Shown: piece by piece, positions 18,613 through 26,421 of the stretch
Layout of the letters: the number at the start of each line of letters is the position of its first letter
Numbering within the stretch: the first letter of the stretch is position 1
Origin: Candidatus Nitrosotalea okcheonensis
GTDB taxonomy: Archaea > Thermoproteota > Nitrososphaeria > Nitrososphaerales > Nitrosopumilaceae
Assembly (NCBI RefSeq): GCF_900177045.1
Contig: NZ_LT841358.1
Coordinates: 1,474,219 to 1,538,218 of the forward strand
Length of the DNA stretch: 64,000 nt
Direction of reading: 5' to 3'
Made by a program: the position numbers and the translations under genes
The notes under the pieces: model-generated
Database searches by the model: none
Told to the model about the DNA's origin: nothing
The model's input: the letters and a program-made list of their open reading frames with translations, nothing else

Positions 18613-18656
18613 ATGATGAGGATGCAAGCTAATTTGATGATATGTACCAGACCTGA
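18613..18656 (+). ncRNA. Candidate C/D-box guide sRNA
   Basis: The order matches archaeal C/D sRNAs. C box ATGATGA (18613-18619), a 9-nt guide (18620-18628), a degenerate D' box CTAA (18629-18632), a 2-nt spacer, C' box TGATGA (18635-18640), a 12-nt guide (18641-18652) and D box CTGA (18653-18656). Guide lengths and the short D'-C' spacing fit the class. I see no terminal stem, and the rRNA or tRNA target was not identified, so this is a candidate only. The rest of the gap 18586-18814 shows nothing else. Confidence 0.4.
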
Positions 18657-18814
18657 GATTATTTATTTGAGATCAAATTTTTACTTTCTTATTCTAAAAT
18701 TCTAGAATGATATCATGCCAATTCTAGTCACAAATGAATTTATGTAGGATCTTTTTCCATAAATCAATTCCTCACACAAAAAATTTCAAATTAGGCTAAA
18801 AAACAACAGGTTCA

Positions 18815-19654
18815 TTGGATCTAGTTTTTTCTGATATTCACGCAGACCTGAGCGGTCTTGACCTTATAATACAGACTGTATCAAGTGATGATTTTGTAAA
18901 AAAGTATGGTAATTTTTCAAGAATTATCAATCTAGGTGACTTGCTTGAGCGTGGTGTCCATCCAAAGCAAGTCATATCAAAATTACGCTTACTTGAAAAA
19001 AACTATCCAATATTTTCCGTGATAGGTAACCATGATGAAGGATTCTTGAGCGGAAAAAAAGTGAGTGCCAGTTCTCTTGAAAGTATGGATGCGCATGAAA
19101 GGCTTGGCGCTGAAGACCTATCATTTTTCAAGCAGAACAAAGACGGAACATTTGGTAATCAGGAATTCATCGATGTAAAAAATGGCCTATTCTGCGTTCA
19201 CGGGGGACCACTAGATCCTAAAAAAATAACCCCAAAAAATGCCAATAGCGAAGCTTGGCTATATCAAAGAAATTGGCAGCGACTCACTGATGAAGGCTTT
19301 GAGTTCTTTAGTTACCATGGATATCATTACAAAGCGTCATCCGCCTTTGGAGAGGCGGGAAAACATGTACGCAATCATATCATACTATGCGGACATCAGC
19401 ACATGGAGGCCGCTCTGGTCCACCAAGCGGGTAAAATTCGTGAGATTTACTCTAAACTTGAGTCAAAAAAAGAAAAAATTTCGGGGCATGTATTAGAAAG
19501 AAAAGAAATTGAAATCAATCCTACAAGTGATTATCTAATAAGATTGGGTCTTGGGGGACCTGCTGGATATTACGGTGTTGGCTCTTCCATGCCACATTTT
19601 GCCATAATCCAATACAACCCAAAAAAGGTAATACTATTTACAGTAAATCCCTAA
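18815..19654 (+). CDS. Calcineurin-like metallophosphoesterase
   Basis: Binuclear-metal phosphoesterase of 279 residues with a TTG start. Ligand motifs appear in order: DIH (7-9), GDLLERG (40-46), GNHDE (70-74), a histidine in HGG (about 131-133), and GHQHMEA late in the protein. They match phosphoprotein-phosphatase-like members (PP1/PrpE/ApaH type). The substrate could be phosphoprotein, diadenosine polyphosphate or a cyclic nucleotide. The hemerythrin gene follows 20 bp after the stop and may be in the same transcript. Confidence 0.8.
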   Translation: MDLVFSDIHADLSGLDLIIQTVSSDDFVKKYGNFSRIINLGDLLERGVHPKQVISKLRLLEKNYPIFSVIGNHDEGFLSGKKVSASSLESMDAHERLGAEDLSFFKQNKDGTFGNQEFIDVKNGLFCVHGGPLDPKKITPKNANSEAWLYQRNWQRLTDEGFEFFSYHGYHYKASSAFGEAGKHVRNHIILCGHQHMEAALVHQAGKIREIYSKLESKKEKISGHVLERKEIEINPTSDYLIRLGLGGPAGYYGVGSSMPHFAIIQYNPKKVILFTVNP

Positions 19655-19674
19655 GATATCAACAGAAACTTGAC

Positions 19675-20217
19675 ATGAGCGGAACTGAGATACTAAGAAA
19701 CGATCATAGACAAATACGTAGACTAGAAAAAATAATTGTTAAATGCTATTCCATATTAAATGAGGGCAATGATGTTCCATTTTCTGATATGCAAATAATG
19801 GTTTCAATCATGTCAGAATTTTTGGATGCAATACATTATGCAAGAGAAGAAAACCAGTATTTTCCATGTGTTGCAAGCTATGACTCCTTAAAACAAGAGA
19901 TCCGAGTATTTATGATCGAACACGAGTTTGGAAGAAGAATAGCATTAAACATTTCAAAGCATCTACAAAGGTGGAAATCAGGAGAGGACCAAAGAGAACC
20001 CGTTGCAAGATTTCTCAAGGCATATGCAATTTACCTAGATGATCATCTGACCAAGGAAAACAAATTCTTTGACACTGCAGAAGAACAAGTGCTATCCCCG
20101 GATGAGGAAAAAATGATGTATGAAGAATTTCAAGCAGTCACTGCAGTTGCTACAAAGCTTGATGAGATGATAAAATTCATAGATTATCTAGAATCTACGC
20201 CATGGGTGAAGGATTAA
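19675..20217 (+). CDS. Hemerythrin HHE-domain protein
   Basis: Four-helix di-iron protein of 180 residues. The seven-ligand pattern is nearly complete by eye: His11, His54, Glu58, His83, His124 and Glu128, with His96 near the third helix. Such proteins bind O2 or NO, or sense iron and oxygen. No output domain is fused. It follows the phosphoesterase gene closely, and the pairing suggests signalling or stress response, but this is inference. Confidence 0.82.
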   Translation: MSGTEILRNDHRQIRRLEKIIVKCYSILNEGNDVPFSDMQIMVSIMSEFLDAIHYAREENQYFPCVASYDSLKQEIRVFMIEHEFGRRIALNISKHLQRWKSGEDQREPVARFLKAYAIYLDDHLTKENKFFDTAEEQVLSPDEEKMMYEEFQAVTAVATKLDEMIKFIDYLESTPWVKD

Positions 20218-20353
20218 TTTTCAAAAACCGATCTTATTCTAGGATAGACAGATGTTTTGTTTTGTTCCGATGTGAGTTTTTGTTGCATGTTTTTACATGG
20301 AATGCATAATTATTATATATCATCACCATAGTATGATAACTATACATACTAAC

Positions 20354-21097
20354 ATGAGTAAAATAGTAAATCTCCGCGTACATGTAGCACCTGTAGGCTT
20401 TGAAATTGACCGAATTGCAATTCCTGCAAAACAAATGAAAGCCGATAGAGTGTGGTTATTGATGCACGCAGAACCATCAAAGGATCAAGCTCAAGGGTTC
20501 ATGGAAAAAATTCAAACTCATCTAAAAAAAGAAAAGATCGAAGTACAAGTTGCGCATTCTAATAGATTTGATCTCTTCAAGATCCTAAAGGCATTACGAG
20601 AAATTGTACAAAAAGAGGATGGAAATGATATTTTTGTAAACTGCTCTTCTGGATCAAAAATCCAAGCAATCGCATGTATGATGGCATGTATGATGTTCCA
20701 AGGGAAAACAAAACTCACTCCATATTATGCGGAGCCGGAAAGTTACTCTAGTGTAAAAGGGAAACAGCTATCATCAGGACTCAAGTCCGTTGTCAAGTTA
20801 CCAGCTTATGAAATTCATACCCCGAAACCTGTCCTAGTACAAGCCCTGAAAATAATACAAGAAAATAATGGAAAAATAACTAAAAAGGAGATGGCAAAAA
20901 TTGCATACGAAAGAAAACTTATCATGGTAAATGCAAGAGAAGAAAATTTTCAACAAGCACGATTTGCAAGCCTTGACAAAAATATCATCCAACCGCTTTT
21001 ACACGAGTGGAAATTCATTGAAGTTGAAAGGATTGGAAGAACTAGGTGGATTAAGACAACTCCCGAAGGACTAGGCGCAGTAGAGTTTCTTGGCTAG
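20354..21097 (+). CDS. DUF6293/HFX_2341-like regulator (CARF-like domain plus winged helix)
   Basis: About 247 residues from the ATG at 20354 (MSKIVNLRVHVAPVGFE). The N-terminal 150 residues form an alternating alpha/beta domain with NCSSGSKIQAIACMMA, a glycine/serine loop like nucleotide-binding CARF-related folds. The C-terminal 75 residues look like a winged helix (KITKKEMAKIAYER...RTRWIKTTPEGLGAVEFLG). Haloarchaeal HFX_2341 proteins share this layout. An upstream ATG at 20297 would add residues that overlap the likely TATA region. No CRISPR locus is in the window. Confidence 0.65.
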   Translation: MSKIVNLRVHVAPVGFEIDRIAIPAKQMKADRVWLLMHAEPSKDQAQGFMEKIQTHLKKEKIEVQVAHSNRFDLFKILKALREIVQKEDGNDIFVNCSSGSKIQAIACMMACMMFQGKTKLTPYYAEPESYSSVKGKQLSSGLKSVVKLPAYEIHTPKPVLVQALKIIQENNGKITKKEMAKIAYERKLIMVNAREENFQQARFASLDKNIIQPLLHEWKFIEVERIGRTRWIKTTPEGLGAVEFLG

Positions 21098-21312
21098 CCA
21101 CGCGTAGTAAGTTCTGGTTTTAAAGTCCAAGCAACTGCCATGGCAATAAATGGCACGGAAATCAAAGCTGCAATTTCTAGGTAGGTTTTGAATTGTTCAG
21201 ATTGTTGGGGACTTGGATTAGACCACATGAAAGGTACAGGTAATGCTGCAGCAAACCAAATGATTGAAAGCATAATGATTATCTTTAGGGCACTCTTCCT
21301 CCTTGGGGTCAT
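21094..21312 (-). CDS. Small two-helix membrane protein, unknown
   Basis: A 72-residue protein with a basic N-terminus (MTPRRKSALK) and two hydrophobic helices (about 10-29 and 45-64) separated by a short polar loop rich in Pro, Ser and Gln. I recognise no family. It ends convergently with the CARF-like regulator, overlapping by 4 bp, and lies downstream of the SDR at 21.4-22.1 kb. Confidence 0.55.
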   Translation of the reverse strand: MTPRRKSALKIIIMLSIIWFAAALPVPFMWSNPSPQQSEQFKTYLEIAALISVPFIAMAVAWTLKPELTTRG

Positions 21313-21396
21313 GATATAACCTTAGAATTAGGTTCTATTAATTTTATTAGGATACTATCAAATGATGAGATTTGTACCATATGACTTGACAGTACC

Positions 21397-22140
21397 TTAT
21401 TTAGTGATGACTCCACCATCTACAGGTAAAATTGCACCTGTAACCCACGAGGAATCCTCTGAAACAAGATAGAGTATTGCTTTTGCAACATCCTCTGGCA
21501 TTCCTATTCTTCCGATTGGATGTTCTGCTATTGCCATTGCTCTGTCAGATTCATTTCCAAGATACGGTCTTGTCATGTCAGTTTCTACAATTCCTGGACA
21601 GACACAATTCACACGTATCTTATATTTGGCATATTCTACTGCCCATGCTTTTGTAAGCAGGACCAGTGCTCCTTTTGAAGCAGTATACGCATCTGCTTCA
21701 AAATTTTCAAATGATTTCAGTCCGGCATCTGATGAAACATTGACAACACAACCGCTTGTTTTCATCAAATGAGGTATCACAGCTTTTGTAAAACGAAACT
21801 GTCCGGTTAGATTTACATCTATTATGTCATTCCACTCCTCTTCAGAAATTTCATGCAAAGGTTTTACTTTGGGGAAAATACCTGCATTGTTTACCAGAAT
21901 GTCAATTTTACCAAAACTCTCTATAACATTTTTTACAACATTTTCTACATCTGTCCTTTTCCTAATATCCCCTGGTATTGCTACAACATTTTTCATTTCT
22001 GCCGCAGTCTTTTGAAGACTGGACTTGTCTTTTGATGTGATTATCACATTTGCTCCATGTTGTGCAAGTAACATTGCAGTAGCTTTTCCAATGCCTCTAC
22101 TACCTCCTGTAACAATTGCAACCTTGCCAGAAAGTTTCAT
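21397..22140 (-). CDS. Short-chain dehydrogenase/reductase, FabG-like
   Basis: Classical SDR of 247 residues: TGGSRGIG (11-18), NNAG (84-87), Ser137, Tyr152 and Lys156 (YTASK), and an end VTGAILPVDGGVITK typical of 3-oxoacyl-ACP reductase/glucose dehydrogenase-type members. As archaea lack a standard fatty-acid synthase, acyl-CoA, sugar or isoprenoid substrates are as likely. It stands alone on the minus strand; a structured RNA candidate lies on the plus strand 240 bp before its start. Confidence 0.85.
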   Translation of the reverse strand: MKLSGKVAIVTGGSRGIGKATAMLLAQHGANVIITSKDKSSLQKTAAEMKNVVAIPGDIRKRTDVENVVKNVIESFGKIDILVNNAGIFPKVKPLHEISEEEWNDIIDVNLTGQFRFTKAVIPHLMKTSGCVVNVSSDAGLKSFENFEADAYTASKGALVLLTKAWAVEYAKYKIRVNCVCPGIVETDMTRPYLGNESDRAMAIAEHPIGRIGMPEDVAKAILYLVSEDSSWVTGAILPVDGGVITK

Positions 22141-22378
22141 CTATGTCTGATCACATGTTGCATCAATTTAGTCTGTCGAAGATTAAAGCAAAATTCCTTT
22201 CAACGAATCTTCAAAAAAACATGTTATACTAATATGATGATCGTAAATTATGTCTAGATTTATTGAAATATTTTATTGAAATATTTTAGAAATATGTAAA
22301 AATATATATGAAATAATAAATATGATGATGTATTACAATAAATAATGCAGAAAGATGTAAGATCTACTGCTTAAGAGA

Positions 22379-22465
22379 GCGTGGCTCCGTAGACTCGAAT
22401 TGTGGATCCCACTTGGGTGGGATAAAAGGAGGTAATCTCTATCTGTCTACGAATAAGGGCCACGC
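22379..22465 (+). ncRNA. Structured RNA candidate, about 87 nt
   Basis: A GC-rich island in very AT-rich flanks. GCGTGGCTC (22379-22387) pairs with GGGCCACGC (22457-22465), eight Watson-Crick pairs plus one T-G. Then CGTAGAC (22388-22394) pairs with GTCTACG (22445-22451), leaving a 5-nt bulge on the 3' side. Inside, ATCCCAC-TTGG-GTGGGAT (22406-22423) forms a perfect 7-bp hairpin. The G-U wobble is only possible on the plus strand. An ATAAAT segment at 22339-22344 sits about 26 nt before the start. No ORF or tRNA is present, and I cannot name the family. Confidence 0.6.
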
Positions 22466-22528
22466 CATTAAATTCGAACCACTGAAAAGTGAAAACTAGT
22501 TTTGACGCAAAAACGATTTTACAAAAAT

Positions 22529-23443
22529 TTAGAGTTTGAGTGATTCCTTCAATCCCTTGTATCTATTTCTAATTGTAACTTCGGTTACTCCGGCAGCTTG
22601 GGCAACGTCCTTTTGTGTTTTATTTTCTCCATTCATGACACATGACAAGTATAATGCAGCAGCTGCAAGTCCCATCGGATCCTTTCCAGCAGAGATCTCA
22701 ATTTCAGCTGCATCTTTTAGAATCTGTAAAGCTCTTCTTTTTGTCTTTTCACTCAAGCCTGCCTTGCTTGCAATCCTTGCAACACATTTTATTGGATCTA
22801 CAACTGGCATTTTTAGATCGAGTTCTCGTAACAACAATCTATAACATCTTGCAACATCCTTTCGCTTGATGTTGATCCCATTTGCAACATCCGTAAGTGT
22901 TCTTGGAGTTTCAGTGTCTCTACATGCTGCATATAGCGCAGCAGCTACAAGTCCCGGAATTGATCTGCCTCTAACAAGACCTTTGTCAAGTGCTTTTCTG
23001 TAAATGTAAGCAGTCTTTTCAATCACTGCATCAGATAATGCAAGTTTATCTTTTAGTCTATCAAGCTCACTGAAAGCCTGTCTAAAGTTTCTGTCTACTG
23101 GTTCATGAACCTGACTTCTGCTATCCCAAGTTCTCAATCTTTCTATAGTACTCTTCATGGATGCAGAAAGTGGTTTTCCTGATGCATCCTTGTCAGCAGG
23201 ACCAATTATTGTTGCAAGTCCCATGTCGTGCATTGCAAGTGATGTGGGTGTTCCAGTTCTACTTCGGTCCTCATGTTCTTCTTTAGAAAATGATCTCCAT
23301 TCTGGACCGGATTCTTCTACACGTTCTGTAAGTACAAAACCACAACCTCCGCAAAACATCTCTCCCGTAGTATTATCAGTTACCATTGGACCTTTTCCAC
23401 AACGAGGACAACGTCCGCCAGAACCAAAGGATTCACGAGTCAT
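22529..23443 (-). CDS. tfb: Transcription initiation factor TFB (TFIIB homolog)
   Basis: General archaeal initiation factor that bridges TBP-TATA and RNA polymerase. About 304 residues from the ATG at 23443. The N-terminal zinc ribbon has CPRCG and CGGCG pairs. The B-reader follows (GPEWRSFSKEEHEDRSRTGTP), then two cyclin repeats (about 110-205 and 205-304), with a C-terminal helix-turn-helix (TQKDVAQAAGVTEVTIRNRYKGL) that contacts BRE. The upstream in-frame start would add 10 residues not expected in the family. Thaumarchaea often carry several TFBs; this looks complete. Confidence 0.95.
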   Translation of the reverse strand: MTRESFGSGGRCPRCGKGPMVTDNTTGEMFCGGCGFVLTERVEESGPEWRSFSKEEHEDRSRTGTPTSLAMHDMGLATIIGPADKDASGKPLSASMKSTIERLRTWDSRSQVHEPVDRNFRQAFSELDRLKDKLALSDAVIEKTAYIYRKALDKGLVRGRSIPGLVAAALYAACRDTETPRTLTDVANGINIKRKDVARCYRLLLRELDLKMPVVDPIKCVARIASKAGLSEKTKRRALQILKDAAEIEISAGKDPMGLAAAALYLSCVMNGENKTQKDVAQAAGVTEVTIRNRYKGLKESLKL

Positions 23444-23695
23444 ATAATATCTTATAAGAATTTCGATTAACATAAATAAAAAGGTTTAACTATGAGTTCT
23501 CAATCTATTAATTAGTTATTTTATCATCATAATATACGAAAATTATAGATTATCTTTAATTGTTATCTAAATATTAGAATTCATGTATTGGAATTTCTTA
23601 CATTGCTCTTTTTTTTCTAGATGATTATTCATGAAACAAGATCAAATTTGATCTTCTCAAATAATATTTTTTGATTTATTTTTTTAAAATTATTT

Positions 23696-23735
23696 TTGAA
23701 ATTTTTTTACAATTTTTCTTGAAATTTTTTTACAA
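23696..23735. repeat. Tandem 17-bp operator-like repeat
   Basis: TTGAAATTTTTTTACAA occurs twice, at 23696-23712 and 23719-23735, exactly 23 bp apart. The ends TTG/CAA are inverted, as in many regulator sites. The pair ends 24 bp before the TATA box of the micro zinc-finger gene. Chance is a real possibility in such T-rich DNA. The rest of 23474-23695 is AT-rich with no gene. Confidence 0.4.
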
Positions 23736-23759
23736 AATTATTTGAGGACTTGTGCAAAA

Positions 23760-23770
23760 CCTTTAAATAC
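23760..23770 (+). promoter_or_regulatory. TATA box of the micro zinc-finger gene
   Basis: CCTTTAAATAC is a good archaeal BRE/TATA match. Transcription would start about 26 nt downstream, near 23790, leaving a roughly 10-nt leader before the ATG at 23801. Confidence 0.5.
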
Positions 23771-23800
23771 ATTTGTTCTGCAGAACCCGCATTAAATAAA

Positions 23801-23911
23801 ATGGAACAATGTCCACTTTGTTGTGAATTCCAGCAGTCGAATCAGGCACTGGCTATTCACCTAAAAAAAATCCATCCACAGAGAAATACTGCTATTCAAA
23901 TAATGCAATAG
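23801..23911 (+). CDS. 36-residue C2H2-type zinc-finger microprotein
   Basis: An ATG to TAG reading frame too short for usual gene calls. The product MEQCPLCCEF... has Cys4-x2-Cys7 followed by His20-x4-His25, with LAIHLKKIH between, a recognisable single C2H2 finger. The basic tail is short. A TATA box lies about 35 nt upstream and a tandem 17-bp repeat further up. Single-finger proteins occur in Thaumarchaeota and archaeal viruses, where they may bind DNA or partner proteins. Function here is not known. Confidence 0.65.
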   Translation: MEQCPLCCEFQQSNQALAIHLKKIHPQRNTAIQIMQ

Positions 23912-24020
23912 GACTTTGCGCGGGGATTAGTCGTAGGATGTATCCAATCATGGTTATCCACGAGTTTTTAGTTTTTTATTAAAATGAAAAGCAAGCGCAA
24001 GCTGAACCTGATCTTCTATA

Positions 24021-24085
24021 TTTTGTCAGCTAAATTTAGTATACTGTGAACCGTATTTCACACCTGAAATTAAAAACCAACTTTA
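24021..24085 (+). promoter_or_regulatory. Upstream module of CdvB paralog 1, shared with paralog 2
   Basis: A 20-nt block (24021-24040) contains the perfect palindrome CTAAATTTAG at 24030-24039. After 28 nt comes ATTAAAAACCAACTTTA (24069-24085), 12 nt before the ATG. The same blocks, with the same 28-nt and 12-nt spacing, precede the second paralog at 57182-57246 (19/20 and 16/17 matches). The palindrome may be TATA/BRE or a regulator site; the second block would then lie in the 5' leader. Confidence 0.6.
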
Positions 24086-24097
24086 TCAGTGGTAACC

Positions 24098-24736
24098 ATG
24101 ACAACATTTACAAACAATTGGCAAAGACCGCAAACACCAAGTCTTGGTGAAAAAATTAATGATGCACTAAAACCAAAAGGTGCGCTAAAACCAAGATTGG
24201 AGGCTGGAATAAAAAGACTCCAAACTCAAATTGTAAAACTTGATGGAATGATTACCAAACTAAAACAAAAAGATGAAAAGTTATTCAAAAGAATTGTAAT
24301 TGCAACACAGAATCATGATATTACTGCAAGTAAAGTTTTATCAAAAGAATTAGCCGAGGTTAGAAAAGTAACAAAGCTTTTAGGAAACGCTAGGATTGCT
24401 CTAGAACAAATCGAGCTTAGACTAAGCACATTCCATGACCTAGGAGACACCGTGGTAACCATCATGCCAACAATAGGCTTGATGAAGAACCTCAAATCTT
24501 CTCTAGTCAAATTTATGCCAGAAGCTGACCGTGAGCTAACTGGAATGACTGAGATGCTCGGAGGTCTTATGACTGACACATTCCATAGTGGCGACTTTGG
24601 AATTGACTCGAGTGCAACAAGCGAGGAATCTGAAAAGATCCTCCAAGAGGCTTCTGCAGTTGCAGAGGCAGCAATTAATGATAAACTGCCTTCAATGCCT
24701 GCTGATCAATCATCTTCCTCAGCACGCTACGTCTAG
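24098..24736 (+). CDS. CdvB-type ESCRT-III (Snf7) paralog 1
   Basis: About 212 residues from the ATG at 24098. Homologous over its length to the protein at 57259-57900. It shares WxRP near the N-terminus, LKPxGALKPR, a long basic helical hairpin (about 30-110), MLGNAR/LLGNAR and SLxxFMPEADxEL, then an acidic C-terminal helix and a Ser-rich tail. This is the layout of the Snf7/ESCRT-III core in thaumarchaeal CdvB paralogs, which polymerise on membranes during division or remodelling. No C-terminal winged helix for CdvA binding is seen, unlike canonical CdvB. It ends convergently with the MFS gene. Confidence 0.8.
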   Translation: MTTFTNNWQRPQTPSLGEKINDALKPKGALKPRLEAGIKRLQTQIVKLDGMITKLKQKDEKLFKRIVIATQNHDITASKVLSKELAEVRKVTKLLGNARIALEQIELRLSTFHDLGDTVVTIMPTIGLMKNLKSSLVKFMPEADRELTGMTEMLGGLMTDTFHSGDFGIDSSATSEESEKILQEASAVAEAAINDKLPSMPADQSSSSARYV

Positions 24737-26004
24737 GTTATCATATTATTTGATAATCTGTAGCGGAAGTATATTTTATACAATACTAGTGATACCACTA
24801 GTACTGCGGAAGCAGATAGAAACATAGTAGCATATCCCAAAAATTTTGTCAATTCCCCTGTAACAAAAGAGCCCACAAATACTCCTATACCTGTTATTGC
24901 ACTGTTCACCCCAAGATATTTTCCCTCAAATCCCTGTGGAATGCTTTTGAAAAATATGACAGAGCTAGATGTACTATAGATTGAAAATGCAATTACCATC
25001 ATACAAGCAGATGTCATTGTAATTGGAAAACCCAAAGTTCCTACCATGAAGAATAACGAAACAGCAGGAATCATTACTGCTAAAATTCGTGGTATATGTG
25101 CTAGAATGGTTGATCGTTCTTCTCCAAGCTTTGATATTATTTTTGGGGCTATGAAAAATACCAATAACATGGCTATCATTTGAATCGTATAATTCAGGAA
25201 GACATCAGCATTTGAAAAATTCTGATTTTTTAAAAATGGCGTCCAGGCAGTAAGATACATGTTACTTCCAGAATAGAAAAAAAATGAAGCCAGGTAGAAT
25301 ATGCCTATCTCATTGCTTATTCTTCCCTTGAATAGCGTAATTATATGCCTGAAATCATATACTTCAAGAATCTTTGGGAAAACAAAATGATGATGACTAA
25401 TTGAATAGCGTATGCCATGAAGTGAGTGAGCAATACTGCTTCTTTCAATATGAATACTATCGCTGTCCCTTACAGATATACTCAAAACCAGAGATATGCC
25501 GCTTGATACAGCGCATATCAAAAAGTATGGCCTAAGATCAAAATAAAAACTTCCAACTGTTCCAATTATCATAGCAACTAACATTCCAAGTGTACTGATA
25601 ATTGATGTCTTGGCAAATAACCAACTCCAGAGATTCTTTTGTACTGATTCCATCACAAGAAGTTGTGTAACTGGGCTTTTTGCAACCATGAAAAACCCAA
25701 GCACTGTTGCTAATCCATATAGAACGTAAATCGAATTGGTAAAATACATCCCAAGGCTACAGAGAAGAACAAAAAAGAATGATGTAACAAGTATTGGCCT
25801 TTTAGAATGAAATCTATCTATTATTTTCCCCCATGTCAACGAACCAATAGCTATCGAGCCATTTTGCAGAGCAGATATGATAGCTACCTCTCCTATGTCA
25901 CCCCCCAGAAAGATTACATATAATGGAATTACAGTGCTTAATCCCTGAGAAGTAATCTGGGATGGTAACAAATACCACATCCATCGTTTATTCTGAAGTT
26001 GCAT
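24733..26004 (-). CDS. Major facilitator superfamily transporter
   Basis: A 423-residue polytopic protein with about 12 hydrophobic helices and a central loop near 190-215. The loop after TM2 reads WGKIIDRFHSKRP, the MFS signature between TM2 and TM3. The substrate cannot be deduced; drug-efflux-type (DHA) members have this size. It is transcribed toward the CdvB paralog and overlaps its end by 4 bp. Confidence 0.82.
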   Translation of the reverse strand: MQLQNKRWMWYLLPSQITSQGLSTVIPLYVIFLGGDIGEVAIISALQNGSIAIGSLTWGKIIDRFHSKRPILVTSFFFVLLCSLGMYFTNSIYVLYGLATVLGFFMVAKSPVTQLLVMESVQKNLWSWLFAKTSIISTLGMLVAMIIGTVGSFYFDLRPYFLICAVSSGISLVLSISVRDSDSIHIERSSIAHSLHGIRYSISHHHFVFPKILEVYDFRHIITLFKGRISNEIGIFYLASFFFYSGSNMYLTAWTPFLKNQNFSNADVFLNYTIQMIAMLLVFFIAPKIISKLGEERSTILAHIPRILAVMIPAVSLFFMVGTLGFPITMTSACMMVIAFSIYSTSSSVIFFKSIPQGFEGKYLGVNSAITGIGVFVGSFVTGELTKFLGYATMFLSASAVLVVSLVLYKIYFRYRLSNNMIT

Positions 26005-26104
26005 CGTCTAGCATCAGAGATTGGGCATTATTGTATAATGCATTTAAAAAATTTCCATGGTTTTGTCTATTCTTTGCTATTTATGGAAAAATTTTATCAT
26101 GCAG

Positions 26105-26270
26105 AAGTGTGGAGATCACACATTGTGAGTGCTAGACTCAAAGCATGCTGACCTTTGTCATCATTTCCTTCGGGGTACCTTGGGATGCTTTATGTGGAAA
26201 GATTGCTCTTTACACATCACACATTGCTTGCATGATACCTATCTTGGGAGGATGTCCTTTGATAGGGAGT
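26105..26270. other. Hairpin-rich intergenic element, ncRNA candidate
   Basis: Within the 417-bp gap 26005-26421 lie several stems. AAAGCAT/ATGCTTT (26140-26146 and 26185-26191) encloses CC-TTCG-GG. A 10-bp stem with one mismatch follows (26192-26202 and 26207-26217, loop TTGC, or GCAA on the minus strand). CCTATC/GATAGG pairs at 26238-26243 and 26261-26266. An 11-bp direct repeat ATCACACATTG occurs at 26115-26125 and 26216-26226. The strand is uncertain; the minus strand has TTAAATATTTT before it (near 26300). No protein-coding frame is convincing. Confidence 0.4.
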
Positions 26271-26385
26271 ACTAATACGTGAATAAAATATTTAAGGCTT
26301 GTGTCCAATTTTATCGTAAATCTTTGATTTTTTTTGATTATTCAAAGTTGTTAGATAATTTCTCAGACATGTCCGCAAATTTTTC

Positions 26386-26393
26386 TATAAAGC
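26386..26393 (+). promoter_or_regulatory. Probable TATA box of the 26422 gene
   Basis: CTATAAAG lies only 5 nt before an ATG at 26398 but about 30 nt before the ATG at 26422. Transcription about 26 nt downstream supports the second ATG and a nearly leaderless mRNA. Confidence 0.4.
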
Positions 26394-26421
26394 TTTTATG
26401 ATACGACGACGTAATCCAGTC

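Noticed and set aside
22466..22490. Possible tRNA T-arm (GGTTCGAAT on the minus strand)
   Set aside because: Flanking bases do not pair as a T-stem and no acceptor or anticodon arms fit.
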